In this document: in pieces, positions 33,210 through 44,685 of the stretch
Layout: each line of letters starts with the position of its first letter
Numbering within the stretch: the stretch's first letter is position 1
Source of the DNA: Craterostigma plantagineum
Taxonomy: Eukaryota > Streptophyta > Magnoliopsida > Lamiales > Linderniaceae
DNA length: 64,000 bases
Assembly (NCBI GenBank): GCA_027422505.1
Contig: JAPQWV010000017.1
Location: forward strand, 17,361,501 to 17,425,500
Direction of reading: 5' to 3'
Program-made: the position numbers and the translations under genes
The notes under the pieces: generated by a model
Databases searched by the model: none
What the model saw: only the letters and a program-made list of their open reading frames with translations
Told to the model about the DNA's origin: nothing

Positions 33210-34959
33210 TTATGCTATTTGCTCTAGATCATTCTATTTTAGGTAGAAATTCGTAGTTATCTTAATCCAGGACATTCTTTCGGCCGTCGACTATTTTCGG
33301 ATCTTATTGTCCTTATCATTAAGTGTCGCTTTAGTATTTTAGGAAAAGATTCATAGTGAATTCCAGCATAAGGTTTTTCTTTTAGTCACCAATGCTATTT
33401 TAGGAATCTTGAATCTCCAAATCTCACCTTAGGATCTGACTGCGACATTTTTGGAAGAACTTCATAGAGATATCATTCCAGCCGCGCAGTTATTTTAGGA
33501 ATTTCGGATCCTTTAGATCTTATCTTAAAATGTGATTAAGTTATTTTTGGAAGATATTCGTAGATCTCTTTTCAGCCGCTAAGTTATTTCAGGAAATTTG
33601 GATCCTTCTTATTTAGCCCTAATCAATCTTTTCCTTATTTATGAGATCCCGTCCATTCACTCTGAGATCCCTGGCGCACTGATTGACAGTTTTCACTTTC
33701 TTTTTGAAATCCAAAATTCGGTTTGAAAACCATATCTTCTTAATTCTATTTACGCCAAGTTTATCCTATCTCATCTTTGGAAAACTATATCTCTTGGATA
33801 ATTGCCCATTTTTTAAATAAGATCACTCGATACTTCTTCCTTCCTTACCTCAAAATTCGAACTTCACGGTTTCTCTTCTTGAAAATCATCTAAGTTATAC
33901 TCCAGCTTTTAAGAGTTCTGATCAGATCACAGGGAGCTGAACAAGTCCGTTATATCTGCCAGATCTAATGTGATTCCAGCCTTGAAAACGTTTTCTGATA
34001 AGTTATTCCTTCCTTCCTTCTCATTCTTCTTAGTTATTTTACGCTAAGTTTTCAGCCTTAAAGCCTTAGTATATCCCTTTTTGATGCTGAAGGGGGAGAA
34101 ATCTGAGTAATTAATGATATAAGGGGTCTAAGAAATGTCCTTGATATTCGAAATAATTTGTGTGCGATATTCCTTTTTATGCGCCTACGATATATCTTAG
34201 TGCTTGTGTGTGCTGCTGAATTTGCATGAAAAATAGCTGCATTTTTTATATATCTGTATACAAAGGGAGCATAATGGTATGTGAATTCTGACTTTTTGAT
34301 TTCTATCTATGCTCTAAGTGGAAATTTGAATTTATGCTATGGACATTTGGAATAACCTCATATAGATAGGGGGAGCAAACCGATGTAGCTTGGTAGAATT
34401 TCTGAACATCAATAATATTTTACTCTGGTGCTTAAACGCCTTACATGGTATATCTGCATATGTGATATGGAATATGTGCACTCACGAATGGAATAGCTGC
34501 ACTTTTGATATATCTGTGATGCCTTTATACTGCGATGCGTGATCTTATGCTCTGTTACAGTGATGCTCTGATACTTATCTAATGTTTGTGAGATTTCTTG
34601 ATAAGTGATAAGTGCCTGCTGATGACTATGTGTTGCTTGACTCATGCTTGGAAAATGCGCACTTAGGCAGGGGGAGCACCTCACGGGTAATTTCAAAATT
34701 TTACACTCAGGATATAACATAGAAAATGACAGGATATATCCGCACTTAGACAGGGGGAGCAAAATCATTTCATGATATATCTTTACATGTCATATAGATA
34801 ACTGCACTTAGGCAGGGAGAGCTAATATGCATGATCTGTGATTAGGATATATCATATGCTCTTCTTTGTGATTATGGAACACTTAGACATATGCGCTAGG
34901 ACTTGCGAAATCGAATATGCTTACATGTTTATGTGTTGCATCAATTACATGTCATCATC
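33210..34959 (+). other. 3' non-coding region of element B with multiple polypurine tracts
   Basis: No envelope-like or other protein seen. Internal GGGGGAG tracts occur at about 34084, 34371, 34669 and 34752, and a GGGAGAG at 34814. Three are embedded in a repeated 'gcacttaggcagggggagc' unit spaced about 70-80 bp. The earlier half (33230-33600) repeats 'tattttaggaa...ttcatag' loosely. Confidence 0.65.
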
Positions 34960-34973
34960 AAAAAGGGGGAGAA
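34960..34973 (+). other. polypurine tract of element B
   Basis: AAAAAGGGGGAGAA directly abuts the 3' LTR start TGTTGACC. Confidence 0.88.
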
Positions 34974-36013
34974 TGTTGACCTTTTTGGTCCATATATGTT
35001 AGAGAGTTTCGATGAACGATGTAATTGTAATAGGTCTATAAAATAAGCAATTCGATTTGGGACAAATAAAATGTCTAAGTTCATGATAATATTCAACCAT
35101 GCATTGTTTATGAGCTATAAATCGATTAAGGGTTGAATATTTGAATTGCGTGTGATTCTGTGATGATTTGATGGAACTAGGTGATCGCATGTTATAGACA
35201 TTCCATGAGATAGGATATATCGTTCTGTGCTATATATGGAGATAATGCATGAGATATCCTACTGATCTATATATGGAAAATATGCTGTTTATATAAGGAA
35301 AGTGATATATCCGTTGATAATAGTTTATTCCTGGACAAAAATCATATGTATAATCATTGCTTGCTTTGCACTGAATTAAATGCGATATATTGAATTGATA
35401 TATTTCATTATGCTGATTTGAATATTATAATTAGGAAAGATTCGATTTGATTAACCTTATGGATAAGGTGCTCTTATATGGTATGTGCTATAACGGATGT
35501 GATCTCTGAAATAAGGAAAGTTCTGCCATGTTATGATAAATCGAATTAAGTATGCTCCGATCTGATTTGTGTGCTAAACATGGTAAATATATTGATTAAA
35601 TGCTATGAGCCGTACATGGAAAACATGCTGATGTATTGCTATCTTGTGTGCCATACTTGGAAAGTAAATCTGGATTGACTCGTTACTAGAAACTGATAGC
35701 AGGGAATCACTTATGGAAAGTTCTGATATGGTAAATATATGCGAAATGGTTGAATGAGCTTGAGAACGAAATTGAGTCTTTATATGGAAAATAATTATGC
35801 TTTAAATGTGCTATATGACCGTTGTGATGATTTATTAAGAGCATGATTTATATGGTATGATTGACTCGAAAATTGCATGGAAACTATGCTTGATTTGGTA
35901 ATTATTGGTTGATATGATTTTCCATGTTGTAAAGGATTATATATGAGATGCACTTCAGACTTTCGAGGCACATAGAATTTGCGTATATAAGCCTACGAGA
36001 GATTCTTAAGCAG
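34974..36013 (+). repeat. 3' LTR of element B, truncated
   Basis: Matches 26925-27970 with few changes (for example a 7-bp gap near position 80). The match ends at 'gattcttaagcag', so about 650 bp of LTR are missing and no target duplication can be read. Confidence 0.88.
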
Positions 36014-36904
36014 GTAGGAAATACCATTCCGGCACAATATGAGGCGGAGTGGACATCGGATTTGCAGGTATAGTGCATGTAATTGATCCTATCATTATGA
36101 AGTAAAATCAGAAATATATTCGGTATGCCATAGCAACCTCAAACTAATATTCCATTTCTATAATAGCACAGCTGCATCTTATTACGCAAGACTGCAGTTC
36201 TGCGCAACTAAATTCACCAACAGAGGTGATGTGCAACGTTAATTTTTTCTTTTTCTTGTGATGAGTTTGGTGATTGCTGATGCTGAGGGACGATTGGACC
36301 TTGCGAGAGAGTGTAGTGGCGTTTTGTTCAATGTGGTGGAGAGTTTTTTGGAGTTTCTTCAAGAACTGGTTTTCGAAATGCTTTGGATCTGATCAAAGAG
36401 GCACACTCTCAGCCAGATAGTACTAGTCATGATCACTTCTGCTTTTGGTGAAAGCGTGTAGTCTATTACTGAGGTGGATTTAATAGCCGTCTTAGCAACG
36501 GAGTTTTAAGTTCATTTTGATGATAGAAGCCCAAGCTCTTACTATTGGTTTGTTGAGTAGTCCTATAATTTGTGCTATTGCCTGCGGTTAGACTTTGACT
36601 TGTTTGTTTGTCTGTTGCTCTTTTATGAGCCTTTGTCCATATCGGCTTGATCCTTGTTGCCGAAAGACCCTTGGGGTTGTTTAACCTGTGTAATCATTTG
36701 AATGAGATAGCAAGCTTTTGTTTGAAACAAAAAGAAACACCCATATCCAGAACCAAAAAAATAGGGATTAAAAATATCTTTTGTACTTATTTTCTCATCA
36801 TATTTTGTCCTATATATTGTTACCAGCAATAGTATACGACCTTCATTTATTCGAGGAATAAAAGAAAGAAGAAATCCCTCCTACTCCTCCTCAATCAAAA
36901 TATC
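36014..36904. other. non-coding flank between element B and the P450 relic
   Basis: No gene recognised; presumably old upstream sequence of the P450 pseudogene. Confidence 0.35.
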
Positions 36905-38298
36905 TTGGTAATCTTGATCGTAGTTAAATATCTTAGCTCAAGATCAACCAAGACCCTTCCTACAGGACCAAAACCCTTTCCAATCATAGGTAATATTCTG
37001 CAGCTCGGCAAAGATTCTACCGGTTCCTTCCATGAACTCTCACAGACCTACGGTCCCATTGTGTCCCTTTGTGTTGAAAACAAACTTGCCATAGTTGTCT
37101 CCTCGCCTGTGATCGCAAAATCGATGATCAGAAACCACGACCATGTTCTTACAGACCGTAAACTTGCCTCTGAAGCCCACGACCATGATAAGCATGGCAT
37201 TCTCTTCCGACCAGTAGACAACGAGTGGAGGAAACTGCACAAACTGTTGAACGAACACATGTTGTCAACTCACTGCCTCGACGCGAGCGATGGTCTGAGG
37301 CGTGAGATGATGGAAAGGTTGTGCGATTATCTCAATAGCGCTGAAGGCAGATCAGTTGATGTTGGATAAGGTGCTTTTATTACAACGCTTAATCTAACTT
37401 CTTCGACCATTTTTCAACTATTTACACCGACTATGAACGTGGGACGTTCAAGAGTTCAGAGAGGCTATTGAGGGTGTGATGAACACCTTCTGCACTCCTA
37501 ACATAGCTGATATTTTTCCGATTCTTAATCAATTTGATCCACAGGGTATTAGGAAGAAGGCTGAGCTGTATTATGGGAAGTTGCTTTCAATCTTGGACGG
37601 TTTGATCTGTCAAATATTAGAGGCACGAAAATCTAATGCGGAAGGAAGAAGGATATGCTCGAAGCAGTTTTTCGACGTTATGGAGACAAGCGATGGAGAG
37701 TTCAGCTGCGAAGACACCAAGCATTGATTTTTGGTGATTCATGAATTCGAAATAATTTTTTCTTTTCTTTCGTACTCAAAATATGTGTTGGAGTTATGCG
37801 TTGGAGGAACTGACACAAGCTCTGTAATAGTAGAATGGATAATAATAGAACTATTACGAAACCCTAATGTAATGTCTAGGGTTCAAGAAGAAGATTAAGG
37901 CGGTAATTGGAAAGAACGAGTCAGTTCAAGAATCAGAATCTCGAAGCTTCCATACTTCAAAGCCATCATCAAAGAAACCCTAAGAAGTCACCCTCCTGCA
38001 GCCATTTTTGGTCGTAGGCCACCACAAGACACAGAAATCAATGGTTATGTGATTACAAAGGATTCCGTGATACTTATGAGTGTTGTTTTCTGTCGCAAGT
38101 CCATGTGCATGGGAATACCTAGATATCTTTGACCTTGAAAGATTCACGGGTGCAAAAAATATCGATTTCAAGGGTCAAGATTTCGAATTTCTTCCTTCCG
38201 GAACTGGAAGAAAAATGTGTCCAGGAATTCCATTTGCTGATAGGATGGTGCAGTTAATAGTTGTAACTTTGGTTCATAACTTTGAGTGGATGATCTAA
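36905..38298 (+). pseudogene. cytochrome P450 pseudogene, CYP76-like
   Basis: Clear plant A-type P450 landmarks in order but spread over several frames. The proline-rich hinge is LPTGPKPFPIIGNIL (about 36955-37000), then the C-helix NEWRKLHKL and LDASDGLRREMMERL. The I-helix is GGTDTS (about 37803-37820) and the K-helix KETLRSHPPAA (about 37970). FDLERFTG leads into the heme-binding FLPSGTGRKMCPG (about 38190-38225). The hinge and LDA..GLR wording resemble CYP76 enzymes (terpenoid and alkaloid oxidation in the ER), from memory. Stops at 37367, 37725 and 37896 and frameshifts near 37450 and 38090 disable it. The Cys that would bind heme iron is still present. Confidence 0.85.
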
Positions 38299-38618
38299 GA
38301 GGTACAGACATCTCTAACTGATCTATCTATTTTAGCAATTATTGTTGGAAAAATTATAAAATGTAATTGTTGCAACTTTCGCTTGAAAAGGTTTGAGGAA
38401 GGAACACTTCATAAAATTATTTAATCTATGTAGTCAAGGGATTATCGTCTCTTGATAAGCGTATTTTCTTACGTTTATATATGCTATATTTAAGTCGTTT
38501 GCATGACAAGTGAAGTCGTTTTGATTATTTCTGCACTATAATATGGTTTCACAACAAAATCAAACGTTTTGCGGCATGTTTGCGACAGTTTTGAACGTAC
38601 TGCTGTTTTGCAGGAAAA
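38299..38618. other. non-coding
   Basis: AT-rich 3' flank of the P450 relic; nothing recognised. Confidence 0.4.
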
Positions 38619-38850
38619 TCGTCACGGCCGTGAAGGATTTGTACGAGGCCGCGACGAGCACCAGAGAGCCATTTTCTTGCCTGATTGTGTCACGGCCGTG
38701 AGCTCTGACCAACCTAGCCGTGAAGGACCTGTCATGGCCGTGAACGGAGGTGTAGGAGGCCGTGAATGCGGGCAGAAACTCATTTTCTTCGGTGCCAATG
38801 TTGTCACGGTCGTGAAGCTTTTTAGAAGAGACCGTGAACGCGTCTGTCAA
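38619..38850. repeat. CACGGCCGTGA-rich ~114-bp repeat, about two units
   Basis: Palindromic CACGGCCGTG occurs at about 38623 and 38691, with TCATGGCCGTGA at about 38733 and TCACGGTCGTGA at about 38805. Segments 'cattttcttgcc..gttgtcacgg' recur about 114 bp apart. It probably belongs to the leader or LTR of the following Gypsy element. Confidence 0.7.
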
Positions 38851-39654
38851 CATGTTTAAAAGTCAAGAACATAAAGAAAACACAAACGAGACATTTTGCA
38901 AGGAATTAAGGAGAAAAAAAAAGAAAAGATGGAACATCAATCCTTGAAACATGAATTAGGCAAAAAGGAGGAGAAGTAGCTCCATGTTTTCAGGTGATGA
39001 CTCTTTCAAATGGACAAGAAATCCATATTTTGGGGGTCTGCAATAACGACTTGGAGCAAAGAGAGATGTTGATGAATCTCTATTTAAAGGGAAGAACGTG
39101 AAGAGGTACGGGGAGAAGAACACAAATTAAGCTCATATACAAACATACACGTTATCTTTCAGAAATCAAGAACACCTACTTAGTCGCTCACCACGTGTTC
39201 GATCAAAGTCCTCAGCGAAAAACGGGATTAACTTCGAAGTCAAATTCAGGGAAGTATTTATGATGTATTCGATGTTGATTACGTATTTTGTTGTGAGGAA
39301 AATGAGTAGCTAAATCTATTGTATTTCAGATGAGATGAACCCTAGCGCGATCAATCGTATGTTTACGTGTAATTGATGTTTGCTATTGTTACGACTCGTT
39401 TATGAAGCATATGATTTTGAATATGTCTATGTGACTAAAATCATCTAGTTAGCTTGATCATGTCTATGTGTTCAAGTTAACGTAGTCCGGAAAATCGTAC
39501 GCTACGCTCGAGAGAGGGGCGAACGATTAAACCACTCATAAACGAGCGGAATAAACCCATCACTAGAGATAGGTTGGACTATCGCCAGATTAGAGTCAAA
39601 TCTAATAGCGGGATTCACTGTGTTATCCCATCATTCCGACGAGGACCATTACAT
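38851..39654 (+). other. putative LTR/leader sequence of the Athila-like element
   Basis: Non-coding; 'tctatttaaaggga' near 39081 looks like an LTR TATA box. RT coding begins abruptly at about 39655, so gag and protease are deleted. I find no matching 3' copy, so LTR status is unproven. Confidence 0.4.
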
Positions 39655-40850
39655 GGTGGCGAGTGTGCATTGATTACTGGAAATTAAATGACGCGACGCG
39701 AAAAGATCACTTTCATTTACCGTTCATTGATCAAATGCTTGAGCGTTTATCAGGTCATGAATTTTATTGTTTTCGTGATGGTCTTTCAGGTTACTTGCAG
39801 ATCCCGATCGCACCAGAAGATCAAGAGAAAACGACTTTTACGTGTCCATTCGGAACCTTTGCATATCGGCGGATGCCTTTCGGACTGTGTAATGGCCCGG
39901 CTACCTTACAACGGTGCATGATGGCCATTTCGACAAACTAATCAGAAAAGGAATGGAGGTATTCATGGATGACTTTTCGATTTTTGGTGACTCATTTGAA
40001 GCATGTCTTTCCAATCTTAAGGCGGTACTTAAACAATGTGAGGAAACGAACCTTGTGCTAAACTGGGAAAAATGTCATTTTATGGTTAGAGAATGTACTG
40101 TTTTAGGTCATAAGATATCGGCTAGAGGAATGGAGGTAGATAGAGCAAAAACAGAAACTATTGAACGACTGCCTCCACCCTCGTCGGTAAAAGCAATTAG
40201 AAGTTTCTTAGGACATGTTTTTATCGTAGATTAAAGATTTTTCCAAAATTGCTAGACCTTTAACACGCTTGCTAGAAAAAGATGTAACTTATGAGTTTAT
40301 GACCGACTGTATGAATGCTTTTACTATACTCAAGGATAATCTTATTAATGCTCCTGTCATGGTGGCCTCGGATTGGAGGCTACCATTCGAACTAATGTGC
40401 GATGCTAGTGATTTTGCAGTAGGTGCAGTTTTGGGGTAGCGACGGGAAAAATATTTCCAGCAAATACACTACGCAAGCAAGACTTTAAATGAGGCGCAAT
40501 CGAATTATACTACCACAGAGAAGGAATTGCTTGCAGTCGTGTTTGCAATCGACAAGTTCCGTCAATATCTTATCCTATCGAAGGTCATCATCTACACGGA
40601 TCATTCAACCATTAAGCATCTCTTTGTGAAGCCGGATGCAAAGCCGAGGCTGATCCGATGGATTCTACTACTCCAAGAGTTCGACGTGGAGTTTCGTGAC
40701 CAAAAAGGTAGCGAGAATTGCGCAGCTGATCACTTGTCAAGACTTGAAGATGCAGCCCACAAGGTTACCAACGACGAAGTCATCCGAGACCACTTTCCCG
40801 ACAAGCATATATATGCTATACGTGAGGTATTCGATGAAACCCATGGTATG
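39655..40850 (+). pseudogene. Gypsy RT and RNase H (Athila-like)
   Basis: RT starts at VCIDYWKLNDATRKDHFHLP and continues with FRDGLSGYLQIPI, FGTFAYRRMPFGLCN and the catalytic FMDDFSIFG (about 39963-39990). RNase H keeps LMCDASDFAVGAVLG (stop straight after, at 40437) and [11 protein letters not shown], then the RT connection [12 protein letters not shown]. Frameshifts near 39940 and 40225 and the stop break it. Role would be cDNA synthesis from a tRNA primer. Confidence 0.85.
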
Positions 40851-41676
40851 CAATGTTGTAAAAATCGCTAGGCGCTAGTTGGTCCCCGAGGGGGCCCTAG
40901 CCGCCTAGACCGCCTAGGCGGGGCCTAGGCGGGAATTAGGCGTTCTTTATTTTTTAATTTTTTTTTAATTTTATATATCAAATATGAAAAAAAATGTACC
41001 CAAGTAAATGTAAATCATATCTATTTTCTAAAAATGATGTCATTCACAACAATACAACAAAAACATAGTATAAAAATAGTTTTTTTAAATGAATTGGACG
41101 AAGTTATCCTAATTTTTTAGTTTATATACACTATTTAATATTTTTGCCACATATAACAAACTTTCTTAGTTAAATAAGAAATATTTTTAGAAATATTTAT
41201 ATGTTTTAATAGATAACGTTATCTTTGTTAAGTTTTTAATGAATGCTCAGTTATTTCTTTTTTATTTTTTTACCAAATGAGCTGTTGATATAATAATTTA
41301 ATATTAAATATGCTGTGTGAAGGCTGAAGCTCGCCACTTTACTGATTTGAATACCACTGTCCCACACCGATTAGATGTCAGTTGCAGCTAAAGTAGGTAG
41401 TCTATATATATGTATATTGCATAGCAAGGTCATACTACTTCACGGCCTAGCCCAAAATTGGGCTTCTAATAGGTCATTTAAAGTTTAACTTTTTTTGTTG
41501 GGCTTTAACTGGCTTTATTGGTCGATTAATGGGCCGACTAGTGCGATTTTTGGCCGATTAATACGTTTAGTCGGCCGATTATTCATGTCGGCGACTAGTT
41601 GGCCGAGTAGGCCATTTCTCGGCGGTAGGTGGCCGACTAGCGCCTAGGCGGGCCTAGACCGAATTTTACAACTATG
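40851..41676. mobile_element. hAT-type non-autonomous element in Athila pol
   Basis: The ends read CAATGTTGTAAAAATCG and, complemented from the right, CATAGTTGTAAAATTCG. The flanking octamers ATGGTATG (40843-40850) and ATGTCATG (41677-41684) agree at 6 of 8 positions, consistent with an old hAT duplication. CTAGGCG/CGCCTAG motifs crowd both ends and the centre is AT-rich. Leaving it out with one flank copy brings the Gypsy reading frame back into register at PWYADFA, which supports the borders. Confidence 0.8.
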
Positions 41677-42959
41677 ATGTCATGCCGATTTTGCTAATTA
41701 TTTTGTCGCTAGGATCATGCCAAAGGAATACACAAGTCATCAGAGGAAGAAATTCTTCCCAGAATTGAAGTATTATTTTTGGGATGATCCGTATTTGTTT
41801 AGGGTTTGCGCAGACAAGATAATCCGGCGATGCGTGTCCTTTCCCGAGACGGTTAAAATCTTGAGCCATTGTCATTCCGGGCCATGTGGAGGATATTACG
41901 GAGGTAATCGAACTGCACAAAAGGTACTCAAATGCAGTTTTTATTGGCCTACAATTTTCAAAGACTCAAAAATACGTAGAGGAATGTGATAGGTGCCAAC
42001 GGACAGGTAATATTTCTAAGCGAAACGAAATGCCTCAGAATTTTTTTCTTGTGTGTGAAATATTTAACGTCTGGGACATTGATTTTATGGGTCTGTTTCC
42101 TACCTCTTTCAAGAATCGAAATATCCTAGTTGCGGTTGATTATGTTTCCAAATGGGTAGAAGCACAAGCTCTACCTACGAATGATGCTAGGGTAGTCGTC
42201 AAATTTTTGAAATATTTATTTTCACGATTTGGTTCACCCCGCTGCATTATTAGCGACAAATATACGCATTTCTGTAACACGCAATTTGTGAGAACGCTCG
42301 AGAAATACGGCGTAAAACATAGTGTTACCACTGCGTACCATCCTCATGCGAGCGATCAAGCATAAGTCGTAAAGAGGGAGCTAAAGCGCATACTCGAAAA
42401 GACCGTGGAGCATCATAGGCGAGATTGGCCAAACAAACTGAACAATGCTTTATGGGCATACCGGACAGCTTACAAGACGCCTATCGGATCCACGCCCTAT
42501 AGACTTGTTTACGGGAAATCTTGTCATTTACCCGTCGAGACATAAAGCATATTGGGCTCTAAAAAAACTGAATTTTGATTTGAATCTTGCAGGTGAAAAG
42601 CGAAACTTGCAGATCGATGAGCTCGACCAGTGGAGGCAAATGGCTTATGAAAATACCCGTCTCTACAAGGAGCGTACGAAGCTTTACCATGATCTAACAT
42701 AATAAAGCGGGAATTCCGAGAAGGCGACCAAGTCTTGCTGTACAATTCGCGGTTGGGTTTATTCCCGGGAAAACTGAAATCGAGGTGGTCGGGTCCATTC
42801 ACGGTGACCCAAGTGTTACCCTACGGAACTGTCGAGATCACACACCCAGAAAAAGAAACTTTCAAGGTGAACAGGCAGCGTCTCAAGCATTACTATGGCG
42901 GTGACATCGAGGCACTCGGGAAGGAAACGATTCACCTCCTCAACACCACCCAGAGCTGA
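41677..42959 (+). pseudogene. Gypsy integrase (Athila-like)
   Basis: N-terminal zinc region with HCHSG...CDRCQ, then core DIDFMGLFP and [10 protein letters not shown]. At the third catalytic position the glutamate codon of the usual Q-x-E motif is a TAA (42363-42365, after HASDQA). The C-terminal part follows in other frames: [28 protein letters not shown], then the GPF/Y-type SRWSGPFTVTQVLPYGTVEI. Frameshifts near 41990, 42520 and 42710. Integrase would insert cDNA; this one lacks its catalytic Glu and is split. Confidence 0.85.
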
Positions 42960-44346
42960 ACAACTGAATTATGTCTAGCTAAAAGACATTAAAGAAAGCG
43001 CTACTTGGGAGGCACCCCAAGCCTATCTTATGTTTTTCCTTTATTTCTATGCGCATTTTTAGTCTTTATAATTCTGTTTTTCAATGATCGCAGGGAATTC
43101 AAAACCTCAAGTGTGGGGAGGAGCCATACAAAACATGCACATCGGACAGGGAAGTTCACTTATCTATCTTTTTCCTTTTCCGTATGTTACATTATTTATA
43201 TGTTGAGGACAACATAAATCTTAAGTGTGGGGAGGGGAATTTCTGCGAAATTAATGCGAAAATGTTATATATGTGCATGTCTTGATTTTTGAAAAAAAAA
43301 TATTCGAAAATTTGGCATGATTTTTTTTCGAAAATTATGTTTCTTATCATGAAAGGGGATGACTTTAGGTTAGGGATTTTGTGAGTAATTAGGATACATT
43401 GCATAGTCTACTTCTTTCTTACAAGATGAACTTAGCGATACCTGATAGATTCGTACACATAACCCTATTTTTGTGAGATTTTTGAGCGTACGAGCTTTTT
43501 GCCATTTCTTTGGTTGTGTGAATCATGCTTAATTTATTTCTCTTCAGAACTTGCTTGTGTATTACGTTTTGAAACTACTTAAAGTGTGATTGCGTGAAAA
43601 TAAGGAAGGCACTAGGAATTAAGTCCATAGCCAAAGTATCCAACCACGACTGGCCCCCGTAGTTAGCCACTTTGAGCCTCAGCCTTTTATTTGTGAAAAT
43701 CGGTTTATAAATTGTGGACCCTGATTAAGCCTTCAGACATAAACCCATCGGAGCGACAGTGGAAGTGGAGGTTGAACGCCGGACTCAAGAAGCACAACCC
43801 GTACTGAATTTCCGAGATGATGTCAAAAAAAAAGAGAGAAAACGGAAAAAAAGAGAGAAAAAATAATAGAAGGGATAAAAAAGGAGACGAAAAAAATATA
43901 TGACTAAGAACCCTTCTTCCGATAATCTTTCACTTCGAAAGCGTATTATCTATTTCCTAGATCGAGAAGTTGAAAGAAGGAGGGCTTGGTGAAAAACGAC
44001 GAATGCAAAAGAATGGAGGTGACGGACAAGAACGGCGGATTTGTGCGCATTCGAGATGATGGCATGATTCTGACACGACTACGACTCATATCCTTTTTAA
44101 GCTTATTCCTTGCATATCTTACATATCTTAGCCATATTATAACCCTGTAAAGACCTTCCGATTCACGCTTGAACATTGAAAGTGGTAGATCTACGAATCA
44201 TTTGCAAGCTTATGGTAGAGATTAGATTAGTGCATGACCCTAGAGATATCACCGACATCTTAACACATACACTTAGTGATTTGAGTGAATCTTTGTGAGG
44301 TGCAGATCTTGATAGGTATTTCTAAGGAAGTCATGTGTTTAGTTGT
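42960..44346 (+). other. 3' non-coding part of the Athila-like element
   Basis: Contains two polypurine-like 'aagtgtggggagg' tracts at about 43108 and 43220; the 3' LTR may begin near 43249. There are no env-like motifs. Ends at element D. Confidence 0.55.
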
Positions 44347-44685
44347 TGTTAGGTCCTACGATTAACAACTTACAATCCTAAGCTAGAATTCATAGTAATT
44401 CGATCGTTTAGATAAACAATTGAATTCGATCGAAAAACTCAAATGAAGAACAAGAGAGAGAATTTGAGTAGAGTGAGAAAGTTACTGTTGTTTCTCTCTC
44501 TAGAAATCGAATTGCAAGCCCTTCGGATCAATTCTAAAAACTTTCTCTATTCACCTCAATTGACTTACATGTATTTATACCAAACAAAATTGGTATAAAT
44601 ATCAAACTAAAGACTACTATACAAAACGCCCCAAATTACAAGGACAACTAATGAAATCAAGCACAATTACAAATGATATTCTACA
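44347..44685 (-). repeat. 3' LTR of element D
   Basis: Plus-strand edges TGTTAGGTCC and TTCTACA, about the same length and layout as element A's LTR but different sequence. A TATA-like 'tggtataaat' pair is present on both strands. Only one copy is in the window. Confidence 0.7.

Larger units (their letters stand above)
26925..36013 (+). mobile_element. element B: SIRE/Maximus-like Copia retrotransposon
   Basis: Long LTRs, tRNA-Met primer site, gag, then protease-integrase-RT-RNase H in Copia order, then a 1.76-kb non-coding 3' region before the polypurine tract. The large size, the gag with coiled coil and two zinc knuckles, and the [10 protein letters not shown] protease fit the SIRE/Maximus lineage. 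The two LTRs differ at few positions where both exist, so insertion is fairly recent. It is defective: gag and pol are in different frames, the N-terminal RT segment is deleted near 31860, and the 3' LTR is cut at 36013. Confidence 0.9.
39655..44346 (+). mobile_element. Athila-like Gypsy element, partial
   Basis: RT, RNase H and integrase in Gypsy order. The integrase is of the form [17 protein letters not shown]...DFMGLFP...[10 protein letters not shown], which I associate with Athila. After pol the signature 'cttgggaggcaccccaagcc' and two 'aagtgtggggagg' tracts also fit Athila 3' regions. Gag and protease are deleted, a hAT-type element interrupts pol (40851-41676), and the right end is cut by element D's LTR at 44347. 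Confidence 0.82.

Noticed and set aside
43005..43217. Env-like protein after Athila pol
   Set aside because: The 70-codon frame lacks a signal or fusion-type arrangement and overlaps polypurine-like tracts.
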